From Actinoplanes xinjiangensis (GTDB lineage Bacteria; Actinomycetota; Actinomycetes; Mycobacteriales; Micromonosporaceae), in contig NZ_QGGR01000040.1 of NCBI RefSeq assembly GCF_003148685.1, positions 1 through 64,000 on the forward strand: 64,000 nucleotides of DNA. Direction: 5' to 3'. Within the stretch, counting starts at the first letter, position 1. Each line of letters begins with the position of its first letter. This document shows positions 56,775 to 64,000 of this stretch, one piece after another. The notes beneath the pieces were generated by a model that ran no database searches, had not been told where the DNA came from, and worked only from the letters and a program-made list of their open reading frames with translations. Made by a program: the position numbers and the translations under genes.

Positions 56775-58385
56775 ATGACGGCACCGCCAGTTCCGCCCGC
56801 CCGGGCAGCTCGCCTGGCATGGCGGCCGCTGCAGCGTTCGACGCGCGTAGCCATCATCGCGGCGCTCGCGGCGACGCTGTTCTATCAGCTGTTCCTGCTC
56901 AACCCGGCGTACCGCGGGCCCGGCTGGCTCTGGTTCGCCATGCTGGCTGCCGAAGGCCTGACCGCTCTCCACCTGATCGGCACGTGGTGGACCATCCTGG
57001 CTCACGACGACCGGCCCGAACCGGTGGACGCCACCGTCTGGCGCAACCGGCTGCGGGCCGGCTCGGACGTGCCGTCCATCGACGTCTTCATCACCGCATA
57101 CGGCGAGGAGCCGGCGCTGGTCCGGCGCACCATGATCGCGGCCCGCGACATGGACCTGCCCCACCGGACGTTCCTGCTCGACGACGGCGACAGCGACGAG
57201 CTGCGCGAGATCGCGGACCAGGTGGGCATCGACTATCTGCGCCGCCCGGGCGGCGCGCATGCGAAGGCCGGCAACGTCAATGCCGGGCTGGCCCGCACCA
57301 ACGGTGAGTTCGTGGTCATCTTCGACGCCGACCATGTGCCCGAGCCGAGTTTCCTGCTCAGCATCCTGCCGCACTTCCACGACCCGGACGTGGCATTCGT
57401 CCAGTCCCCCCAGTTCTACACGAACAACGTGAATCTGGTCGCCACCGGCTCCGGTGAAGCGCAGCGCATCTTCTACGAGCTTGTCTGCCCGGGCAAGAAC
57501 CACTTCAACGCCGCCTTCTGCGTCGGTACGAACGTGATGTTCCGGCGGGCCGCGCTGGACAACATCGGCGGCATCTGGACGGGCAGCAACTCCGAGGACA
57601 TCTGGACGTCGATCGAGCTGCACAAGCGCGGCTGGAAGTCCATCTACGTCCCGCAGGTGCTGGCTCGCGGGCTGGCCCCCCAGGATGTCCCGTCGTATCT
57701 GAAGCAGCAGTTGCGCTGGGCGAGCGGTGGTTTCGAGGTGCTGCTACGCGGGCGGCTGTTCAAGCGCGGCATCGGCCTGACCATCGACCAGCGACTGCAG
57801 TACCTGTTCTGCGGTACGCACTACCTGCTGTCCATGGCGATGTTGACCTTCATGCTCTTCCCGGCGCTCTACCTCCTCTTCGCGCTGAGCCCGATTCGCG
57901 CCGACGGCCTCGCTTGGGCGACCCACTACCTGCCGTTCCAGGCGGCCGTGCTGCTGGTCACCTGGCTGCAGTCGGGCGGGTTCAAGCTTTCGGCGATCGT
58001 GGCCAGCATCGGCGCGACGCCGGTACATCTGCGAGCGCTCGGCGGTGTGCTGCTCGGCCGCCCGGCGAAGTGGAAGGCCACCAACGCCGGCGGCGACGGC
58101 ACCCGGTCGCTGTGGGCGGTCATGCCCCTGTTCGCGCTGTTGGTTCTGAACGTCACCGCCATCGTGGTCGGTGTGCTCGTGATGGCCGATCCCGGGCCGA
58201 CCTGGCTGTCCGTCGGCTGGGCGTCCATGATCGTTCTGATCCTCGGCCGGATGATCCTCGAGTCGATCACCGGCGGCCGGCTCCGGCAGGGCGCGAAGCC
58301 GCCTGCCGGAGCGCCGGAAGCCCCGCACCCGCCCGCCGGCGAACAGACCGCCACCCGGCCGCGGCACGTCACGGCAACCGCCTGA
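56775..58385 (+). CDS. Processive family 2 glycosyltransferase (cellulose/curdlan synthase-like)
   Basis: 536 residues. Two N-terminal membrane helices (~25-75), a GT-A domain with DDG (136-138), DAD (184-186), SED in GSNSEDIWTS and the processive-synthase signature QQLRW, then about five C-terminal helices. No PilZ domain, unlike BcsA. It polymerises a beta-glucan and extrudes it through its own channel. The GH81 beta-1,3-glucanase two genes downstream points to a beta-1,3-linked product. ATG at 56775 has GGGAG about seven bases before it. Confidence 0.88.
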   Translation: MTAPPVPPARAARLAWRPLQRSTRVAIIAALAATLFYQLFLLNPAYRGPGWLWFAMLAAEGLTALHLIGTWWTILAHDDRPEPVDATVWRNRLRAGSDVPSIDVFITAYGEEPALVRRTMIAARDMDLPHRTFLLDDGDSDELREIADQVGIDYLRRPGGAHAKAGNVNAGLARTNGEFVVIFDADHVPEPSFLLSILPHFHDPDVAFVQSPQFYTNNVNLVATGSGEAQRIFYELVCPGKNHFNAAFCVGTNVMFRRAALDNIGGIWTGSNSEDIWTSIELHKRGWKSIYVPQVLARGLAPQDVPSYLKQQLRWASGGFEVLLRGRLFKRGIGLTIDQRLQYLFCGTHYLLSMAMLTFMLFPALYLLFALSPIRADGLAWATHYLPFQAAVLLVTWLQSGGFKLSAIVASIGATPVHLRALGGVLLGRPAKWKATNAGGDGTRSLWAVMPLFALLVLNVTAIVVGVLVMADPGPTWLSVGWASMIVLILGRMILESITGGRLRQGAKPPAGAPEAPHPPAGEQTATRPRHVTATA

Positions 58386-58448
58386 CCTCGGTTCCGCCCA
58401 TCCCCATCCGCCGCCTGACCCGGTTCACACCGCCGAGAGGGTACGACC

Positions 58449-59228
58449 ATGAGCGCCACGATCGACAATGTCAGAACCTACGACAACGACTCGACCAGAG
58501 TCATTGAGCGCACCGCACCGGCGGCCCCGCCCCCGAAGCGCCGAGGACGCAGTGCGCTGCGCGTCGCGCGTACCAGCCTGGTAGTGCTGATCCTGCTGGC
58601 GGCGGCCGGCGCGGGCGGCACCCACATCGTGCGGCAGCGCCTCGCCGAACGGAACATGGTGGATGCCGGCACGGCCGTGCTCATCGCGCAGCCGATCACC
58701 GTCGGTTCGGCCGACGCCGCCGTCGTCACCGACATGCTGACCACCGAGCGGACCAGCGTCACCGCCGGCGCGGTCCTGGCCACCATCACCCTCACCGCGG
58801 AGGGGGACGGTGACACGCGACGGGTGCAGAAACTGCAGGCTCCCGCCGCGGGCATCATTACCAAGATCAACGTCGCTCCCGGGCAGATCGCCCGCGCCGG
58901 TGAGCCGATCGTCACCCTGTACGACCCGGCCAAGGTCGCCTTCGCGGTCGACGTGCCGCTCGAGAAGCTGCGCCAGTTCCGGCTCGGGATGACCGCCTAC
59001 GTGACGGGCCCCGGCCTGCCCGGCCGGATAACCGCGACGCTGGAGAAGGTCGAGCCGAAGGTCGATGCCGGGCGGCAGGCGGGCGCTGAGGACGAGTTGA
59101 CCGTCGTGCTGCGGCCGGACCCGGCGGCCCGTGCGACCGTGCGGACGCTGGTGCCGGGGCTGCAGTTCGCCGTGGTCGTCGACACCACCACGGCCGTCGG
59201 CAGCACCCCCGCCGTGAACAGCGCATGA
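58449..59228 (+). CDS. HlyD-like membrane-fusion/adaptor protein
   Basis: 259 residues. One membrane helix ~38-62, then an extracytoplasmic lipoyl/barrel-sandwich domain (LQAPAAGIITKINVAPGQI, GEPIVTLYDPAKVAFAVDV) and a beta-barrel (FRLGMTAYVTGPGLPGRI). It lacks the long coiled coil of true HlyD. Comparable adaptors accompany GT2 polysaccharide synthases (for example Alg44 in alginate loci). Its stop overlaps the GH81 start (ATGA). Confidence 0.85.
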   Translation: MSATIDNVRTYDNDSTRVIERTAPAAPPPKRRGRSALRVARTSLVVLILLAAAGAGGTHIVRQRLAERNMVDAGTAVLIAQPITVGSADAAVVTDMLTTERTSVTAGAVLATITLTAEGDGDTRRVQKLQAPAAGIITKINVAPGQIARAGEPIVTLYDPAKVAFAVDVPLEKLRQFRLGMTAYVTGPGLPGRITATLEKVEPKVDAGRQAGAEDELTVVLRPDPAARATVRTLVPGLQFAVVVDTTTAVGSTPAVNSA

Positions 59229-61363
59229 ACCGCCGGATCCGGGCCATGACCGCGATTGCGGCGCTCACCGCGCTGACGGCGTGCACCTCCACACCGGACA
59301 CCGCGCCGCCGGGCCGGGTTCCGACCGCGCCGCCGCAGAATGCCGGAACGGTCATGGAGGACGCCGCCGCGTCACCGCTCACCGTTCCGGTGGTGACCGG
59401 CAGCGGAAGCATCGCCGAGAAGCTGCCGGCCGGCTCCGCCCCGGCCAAGCCCCCCACACAGGCCGGCGACCTCACGGGCCAGGCGGTGCCGACCAACCAG
59501 TGGTGGAGCTCCGCCCTGACCGGGCCCCGTACCCAGCCGATCTGGACCCACCCGCTGGCCGTGCAGGCCGCTGCCGGCGGCCTGCAGATCAGTGGCGGGT
59601 CGCTCACCGCCTCCGCGAACGCCGTCATCACCCCGTTCCTGCCCGCCCTCACCGTCGGCACGGCCACCGGCGCGGTGACCGTCGTGAGCTACGGCGCCTT
59701 CCATGTCGTCCTGCGGGTCGGTCTCGCCGGCGGCGGCCGGGTCGATGTCACCCTCGCGCAGGGCAGCCCGGTGGTGTGGCTGCGCTTCGACGGGGCGGCG
59801 CCCACCCTGAACGGCACCTTCCGCGACGTCGGTAGCTCGCCCACCCGGGCCCGGCTCGACATCGCGGGTGGCCGCTGGGACGTTCTCGGCACCGGCCTGA
59901 CGCAGACCGGGACCACCATCACCGGGTCGGGCGGGCAACTCGCCGTTGCCCGGGTCCCGGCCGGCGCCGACCGGGCGAGCTGGGAACAGGCCAGCACCGG
60001 CGATCCGATCGTGCAGACCACGGCCACCACGGCGTACGACGCCGCGGCCGGGACGGTCACTCAGACGCTCACCGCACGCCGGGCCGCCGGCGGAGCCGGA
60101 GCGTGGGCCCTGCTGCCGCACCACCAGGCCGGCCTGGTCGCCGGGCCGGCGCCGCTGGCGGGCTCCTACCCGGACGCACGGGGGACGATGTCGCTGGTGA
60201 CGGCCGGCGCGGTGCGGGTCAGGACCTCGATGCCCGGCCTGCTCACCGCGGTGCCGAAGGTATCGCTGAGCGAGGCGGCGACCAGAGCCGTGCTGGCCGA
60301 CCTGGACCGTGACCTGGCCGATCCGCCCGGCGCGGGAGGCAGTTACTTCGGGCTCAAGGAACTCGGCCGGCTGTCCACCGTCGCCGAGGTCGCGGCCGCC
60401 TCCGGGGCAGACACCCAGCGCACGGCGGCTCTCGACAGGTTGCGGCCGCAACTCGTCGACTGGCTGACCTACACGGGACCGTCCGACGGACGTTACTTCG
60501 GCTACGACCCGACCTGGGGTGGGCTGATAGCCGTCCCGGCCGAGTTCGGCGCACAGGACTACAACGATCATCACTTCCAGTACGGCTACCTGGTCCGCGC
60601 CGCAGCGGTGCTGGCAACGGCCGATCCCACCTTCGCGCGTGATTACGGCGACGTGGTCGACCTCATCGTCCGCGACTACGCCGGTTCACTGGCGATCGGC
60701 CCCGCGAGCGGACTACCGCCGTTCCGGGCCTTCAACGCCTATCTGGGCAGTTCGGCCGCCTCCGGGTTCGCCCCCTTCGCGGACGGCAACAACCAGGAGT
60801 CGTCCAGCGAAGCGGTGGCGGCCTGGGAGGCCGTGGTCCGCTGGGGAGCCGTCCGCGACAACACGGAGATGACCGGGTACGGCATCGCCCACTACGCCCT
60901 GGAGGCGGCAACGGCCCGGATGTACTGGCTCGGCGAAGGGTTGACCCGCGAGGCCGGATACGCGCACACCACCGCGGGCATCGTGTGGGACGCCAAGATC
61001 GACTATGCGACCTGGTTCGACCCCAAGCCGGAGTCCGTCCTCGGCATCCAGTTGCTGCCGTTGACCGCCGGTGCGTTCTACCGCGGTCCGTCGGCCGCCC
61101 GCCAGAAGGAACTGGGTGACAAGCCGACGGTCTGGGGCGACCTCTTCGCCGCCGACCTCGCCCTGTCCGACCCGGAGGCCGCCCGGCGCCGACTCGACGC
61201 GGGGGTTTCCCGAGAGGAGAGCACCAGCCGGGCGATGGTCCGCTACTGGGTCGAGGCCCTGGCCGTACTGGGACCTCCCCAGCCGAAAACCGCCGCGCCG
61301 GTGGGGTCGCTGGCGTTCGGGCCCGCGGACGCTCCGCGCATCCTTCGGGCGTCTGGAGGCTGA
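59225..61363 (+). CDS. GH81 endo-beta-1,3-glucanase lipoprotein
   Basis: 712 residues. Lipobox LTAC gives lipidated Cys20, so the enzyme stays at the outer face of the membrane. GH81 signatures: N-terminal TNQWWSSAL, catalytic Asp region DYNDHHFQYGY (Asp445/448) and the Glu cluster DGNNQESSSEA (Glu525, Glu529). GH81 enzymes cleave beta-1,3-glucan. Co-translation with the adaptor and position after the synthase suggest it trims or releases the operon's polymer, as BcsZ does for cellulose. Confidence 0.9.
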   Translation: MNRRIRAMTAIAALTALTACTSTPDTAPPGRVPTAPPQNAGTVMEDAAASPLTVPVVTGSGSIAEKLPAGSAPAKPPTQAGDLTGQAVPTNQWWSSALTGPRTQPIWTHPLAVQAAAGGLQISGGSLTASANAVITPFLPALTVGTATGAVTVVSYGAFHVVLRVGLAGGGRVDVTLAQGSPVVWLRFDGAAPTLNGTFRDVGSSPTRARLDIAGGRWDVLGTGLTQTGTTITGSGGQLAVARVPAGADRASWEQASTGDPIVQTTATTAYDAAAGTVTQTLTARRAAGGAGAWALLPHHQAGLVAGPAPLAGSYPDARGTMSLVTAGAVRVRTSMPGLLTAVPKVSLSEAATRAVLADLDRDLADPPGAGGSYFGLKELGRLSTVAEVAAASGADTQRTAALDRLRPQLVDWLTYTGPSDGRYFGYDPTWGGLIAVPAEFGAQDYNDHHFQYGYLVRAAAVLATADPTFARDYGDVVDLIVRDYAGSLAIGPASGLPPFRAFNAYLGSSAASGFAPFADGNNQESSSEAVAAWEAVVRWGAVRDNTEMTGYGIAHYALEAATARMYWLGEGLTREAGYAHTTAGIVWDAKIDYATWFDPKPESVLGIQLLPLTAGAFYRGPSAARQKELGDKPTVWGDLFAADLALSDPEAARRRLDAGVSREESTSRAMVRYWVEALAVLGPPQPKTAAPVGSLAFGPADAPRILRASGG

Positions 61364-61456
61364 GGCGGTCGCCGACCATTCACCCTGTTGAGCCGCGTTG
61401 GGCGGACTCTGCCAAACGCCGTGGCGGGTCGGTGCAGCGATGGCCGGGACAGACGG

Positions 61457-61488
61457 GGGCGCGGGGACCGTCGAAGGTCCCCGCGCCC
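61457..61488. terminator. Bidirectional stem-loop terminator
   Basis: GGGCGCGGGGACC and its exact complement, 13-bp stem with 6-base loop, between convergent genes. Confidence 0.85.
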
Positions 61489-61509
61489 TGTCGTGCGCGG
61501 CCTACCCGA

Positions 61510-64000
61510 TCAGCTGTAGACCTCGAACTCGAACAACGAGTATCCCCAGGCCGTGGCGCGAGCCGTACTGTTGATCCGCAGATACCGGCCGGTTGCGGCC
61601 AGCGCGGTGTTGTCGTCCACGCCACCGTCGCCACCGGTGACCGTCCGGACCGTGGTCCAGGTCGTCCCGTTGGCCGACGTCTGGATCTGGTACCCCGAGC
61701 CGTACGCCCCCTCCCAGGTCAACTTGACCCGATTGATCGGGTACGACTGACCGAGATCCACCTGGATCCACTGCGGGTCGGCGAAGGCACTCGCCCACCT
61801 GGTGGTCAGCGAACCGTCCACCGCGGCCGAGGCCGGGTAGGCGACCGCCTCCGTGCTCGACGCCGTCACCGGCTTGTTCAGCGCGAGGTTGCCCGCGGGC
61901 GGCTGTACGACGCCGCCACCGTAGACCTCGAACTCGAACAGTGAGTAGCCCCAGGCGGTGGCCCGGGCCGTACCGTTGATCCGCACGTAGCGCCCCGTGG
62001 CGGCCAGCGCGGTGTTGTCGTCCACCCCACCGTCGCCACCGGTGACCGTCCGGACCGTGGTCCAGGTCGTCCCGTTGGCCGACGTCTGGATCTGGTAGCC
62101 CGAGCCGTAGGCCGCCTCCCAAGTCAACTTGACCCGGTCGATGGAGGTCGACTGACCGAGGTCCACCTGGATCCACTGCGGGTCGCCGGCGGCGCTCGCC
62201 CACCGGGTGGTCAGCGAACCGTCCACCGCGGCCGAGGCCGGGAAGGCGCCGGACTCCGTGCTCGACGCCGTCACCGGCTTGTTCAACGCCAGGTTCCCCG
62301 TCGGCGGTGTGGTGCCGCCGGAGGTGAACGTGAAGTCGTCGATGTCGAACAGCGATCCCGCGCCGCCGGTGAAAACCAGGTACAGCTCGCGCGTACCGGT
62401 CGGTGGGCTGATCGTCCCGGTGACGTCGGCCCACGTCTCCCAGCCACCGGTCGGGGCGACCTGCACCGTGCCGGCCACCGGGCCGGTCGGCGAGTCGGCC
62501 CGCACGGTCAGCGTGCCACCGACGCCGGCCGAGGCGACCCGCGCCGTGATGCCGGTGACACCGGCCAGGTTGTACGGCGTGAAGGAGATCCAGTCGCCGT
62601 TCTCGATGTAGCCGATGGCGTTGCCGCCGTGGGCGCTGGCCTTGGCGGCTACCTGGACGCCGTTCATGGTGCTGAAGTGCTCGGCCTGCCGGGTCCGCGG
62701 CTGCAGCACGTGCTGGTCCTGGACCGCGACCCCACTGACCGGGGTGTACACGGCGGCGAGCACCCCGAAGACATTCGCGCTTGCGTCGTGCTCACCGTCC
62801 ACCGTGGTCTGGACCGACCCGGTGCAGCCGGTCTTGCTGGTGATCGGGTGACCGTGACTGTCGTGGCCCAGGATGTAGTTGACCACGACCCGGCTGCAGT
62901 CGATGGTGCCGGCGTTCGGATCGGTGACCCGCACCTCGAACGGCACCAGGTCCCCGTACTGGAACACCGATCCGTCAGCTGGTGCGATCAACTGGATGGA
63001 CGGCCGGCCGACCCCGACGACGGTACTGGCCGTCGAGATTCTGCCGCCGGAGTCCCGTACCGTCAGCGTCGCGGTGTATTCGCCGTTCGCCGGGTAGGTG
63101 AACGTCGGGTTGGCCGCCGTGGAGTCGGTGCTGCCGTTACTGGTGAAGTCCCAGGCGTACGTGATCGGGTCGCCGTCCGGGTCGTTGCTGCCCGCCGAGC
63201 TGAACTGCACGGCCAGCGGTGCCGCACCGGAGGACGGGGTGGCGCTGATCTGTGCGATCGGTGCCCGGTTGCCGCCGCTGCTGTACTCGATCCGGTAGAG
63301 GGCCGAGTTCTCGTCGCCGCCGAACCAGGTGGTGCCGTAGTCCAGCACGTACAGGGCGCCGTCCGGCCCGAACTCCATGTCCATGATCGCGGTTCCGGAC
63401 CATGGGATCGGCTCGATCGCGCCGGCCGTGCCGTTGGCGTTCAGGGTGACCGCCTTGATCCAGCGACTGGTGAACTCGCCGAGGAAGGCCTTCCCGTTGT
63501 AGGACGCCGGGAACTTCACGTCGGAGGCCAGACCTGCGTTGAAGTTGTAGACCGGACCGGCCATGGGCCCGCCCCCACCCAGCTCGGGCCGCCAGGGCCC
63601 CTGCCCGCCGTAGGGCAGCCAGGCCGCCTGTGACGGCGGCAGTCTGGTGATGCCGGTGTTGTTCCGCGAGTTGTTCGTCGGCCCACCGGCACAGTCGTAC
63701 GGACCGGACGACGGCCCGCTGGGGAACGTGAACTCCTGGTAGGGGGTGTTGTAGTTGGAGCAGTACGGCCAGCCGTAGAAGCCCGGCTGGGTGATCCGCT
63801 CGAACGAGACGGTGCCCGCCGGCCCGCGCTGCGGGTCGGCCGAGCCGGCGTCGGGGCCGTAGTCACCGAGGTAGACGACCCCGGTGGCCTTGTCGACGCT
63901 CATCTTGAACGGGTTACGGAAGCCCATCGCGTACACCTCGGGCCTGGTGTTCGCCGTGCCCGGGGCGAACATGTTGCCGGCCGGGACGGTGTAGCCGCCC
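61510..64000 (-). CDS. Large secreted protein: sugar-dehydrogenase-like beta-propeller, PKD, CBM6-like and two F5/8-type C domains (5' end outside window)
   Basis: At least 829 residues; the N-terminus lies beyond 64000. From the visible N-side: the end of a glucose/sorbosone dehydrogenase-type propeller (RNPFKMSVDKATGVVYLGDYG, shown in part; GPDGALYVLDYG), a PKD domain (AWDFTSNGSTDSTAANPTF), a linking domain, a CBM6-like module (YIENGDWISFTPYNLAGV) and two discoidin domains (NLALNKPVTASSTE each). Exported carbohydrate-binding enzyme. The two discoidin modules are a recent tandem duplication. Confidence 0.9.
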   Translation of the reverse strand, partial: GGYTVPAGNMFAPGTANTRPEVYAMGFRNPFKMSVDKATGVVYLGDYGPDAGSADPQRGPAGTVSFERITQPGFYGWPYCSNYNTPYQEFTFPSGPSSGPYDCAGGPTNNSRNNTGITRLPPSQAAWLPYGGQGPWRPELGGGGPMAGPVYNFNAGLASDVKFPASYNGKAFLGEFTSRWIKAVTLNANGTAGAIEPIPWSGTAIMDMEFGPDGALYVLDYGTTWFGGDENSALYRIEYSSGGNRAPIAQISATPSSGAAPLAVQFSSAGSNDPDGDPITYAWDFTSNGSTDSTAANPTFTYPANGEYTATLTVRDSGGRISTASTVVGVGRPSIQLIAPADGSVFQYGDLVPFEVRVTDPNAGTIDCSRVVVNYILGHDSHGHPITSKTGCTGSVQTTVDGEHDASANVFGVLAAVYTPVSGVAVQDQHVLQPRTRQAEHFSTMNGVQVAAKASAHGGNAIGYIENGDWISFTPYNLAGVTGITARVASAGVGGTLTVRADSPTGPVAGTVQVAPTGGWETWADVTGTISPPTGTRELYLVFTGGAGSLFDIDDFTFTSGGTTPPTGNLALNKPVTASSTESGAFPASAAVDGSLTTRWASAAGDPQWIQVDLGQSTSIDRVKLTWEAAYGSGYQIQTSANGTTWTTVRTVTGGDGGVDDNTALAATGRYVRINGTARATAWGYSLFEFEVYGGGVVQPPAGNLALNKPVTASSTEAVAYPASAAVDGSLTTRWASAFADPQWIQVDLGQSYPINRVKLTWEGAYGSGYQIQTSANGTTWTTVRTVTGGDGGVDDNTALAATGRYLRINSTARATAWGYSLFEFEVYS
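61516..62305. repeat. 405-bp-offset tandem duplication encoding two discoidin domains
   Basis: Segments 61516-61900 and 61921-62305 align without gaps at an offset of 405 bp. A 71-base stretch (61622-61692 and 62027-62097) is identical, which suggests recent duplication or gene conversion. Confidence 0.8.

Overview
The window is very GC-rich and densely coded, with many GTG starts, four-base ATGA/GTGA gene overlaps and actinomycete protein families (sporulation/stress-type sigma factors, GAF-ANTAR regulators, DUF3618 and phage-holin-like envelope proteins, CBM2 cellulase, CebR box). This points to a filamentous actinobacterium. Micromonosporaceae, for example an Actinoplanes relative, is my best inference, but no rRNA or other marker gene is present to prove it. 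No rRNA, tRNA, CRISPR array or intact insertion sequence was found.

Layout. 1-5.3 kb: glycogen debranching enzyme (cut by the window edge), TetR regulator, 7Fe ferredoxin, a small protein, a secreted FG-GAP repeat protein and a methyltransferase. 5.4-15.1 kb: a DUF1996 secreted protein and two divergent operons. One holds a polytopic membrane protein and an NAD-dependent epimerase. The other holds two glycosyltransferases, a methyltransferase, a membrane-bound molybdopterin oxidoreductase, a small membrane protein and its own two-component system. Three helically phased copies of a 16-bp box lie between the two operons and a fourth copy lies upstream of the DUF1996 gene. The response regulator encoded in the operon is the obvious candidate to bind them.

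16-40 kb: a general-stress island. It holds two SigB/SigF-type sigma genes, an anti-sigma-antagonist (STAS), a SpoIIE-type phosphatase, six GAF/ANTAR-type regulators (one fused to an RsbW-like ATPase domain) and many stress effectors (flavodoxin-like reductase, holin/DUF3618 envelope proteins, ChaB-like protein plus an Fe-S-less molybdopterin oxidoreductase, CBS protein, alcohol dehydrogenase, radical SAM protein, metallo-hydrolase). About ten of these transcription units carry a GTTT-N15/16-GGGNAN sequence upstream, which is the promoter type read by SigB/SigF sigma factors. The island therefore looks like one regulon assembled together with its regulators.

37.6-48 kb: signs of acquired or decaying DNA (a VOC gene with compensated frameshifts, an AT-rich patch with two overlapping micro-genes, a phage-type lipoprotein gene beside a truncated ankyrin gene), interleaved with signalling genes (histidine kinase, diguanylate cyclase, amino-acid-type binding protein, chemoreceptor) and an LtrA membrane protein. 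48-54 kb: DUF2855 protein, CebR-controlled GH5 cellulase, nitrilase-like amidohydrolase coupled to an L,D-transpeptidase-like protein, and a GH26-like hydrolase. 54-64 kb: a secreted protein, an ATP-dependent DNA ligase, then after a 570-bp non-coding leader a three-gene operon (processive GT2 synthase, HlyD-like periplasmic adaptor, GH81 beta-1,3-glucanase lipoprotein) that looks like a beta-1,3-glucan exopolysaccharide system. It ends with a large secreted PKD/CBM6/discoidin protein cut by the window edge.

The three signals I regard as most worth following are the GT2-HlyD-GH81 operon, the SigF-type promoter series, and the phased response-regulator boxes.
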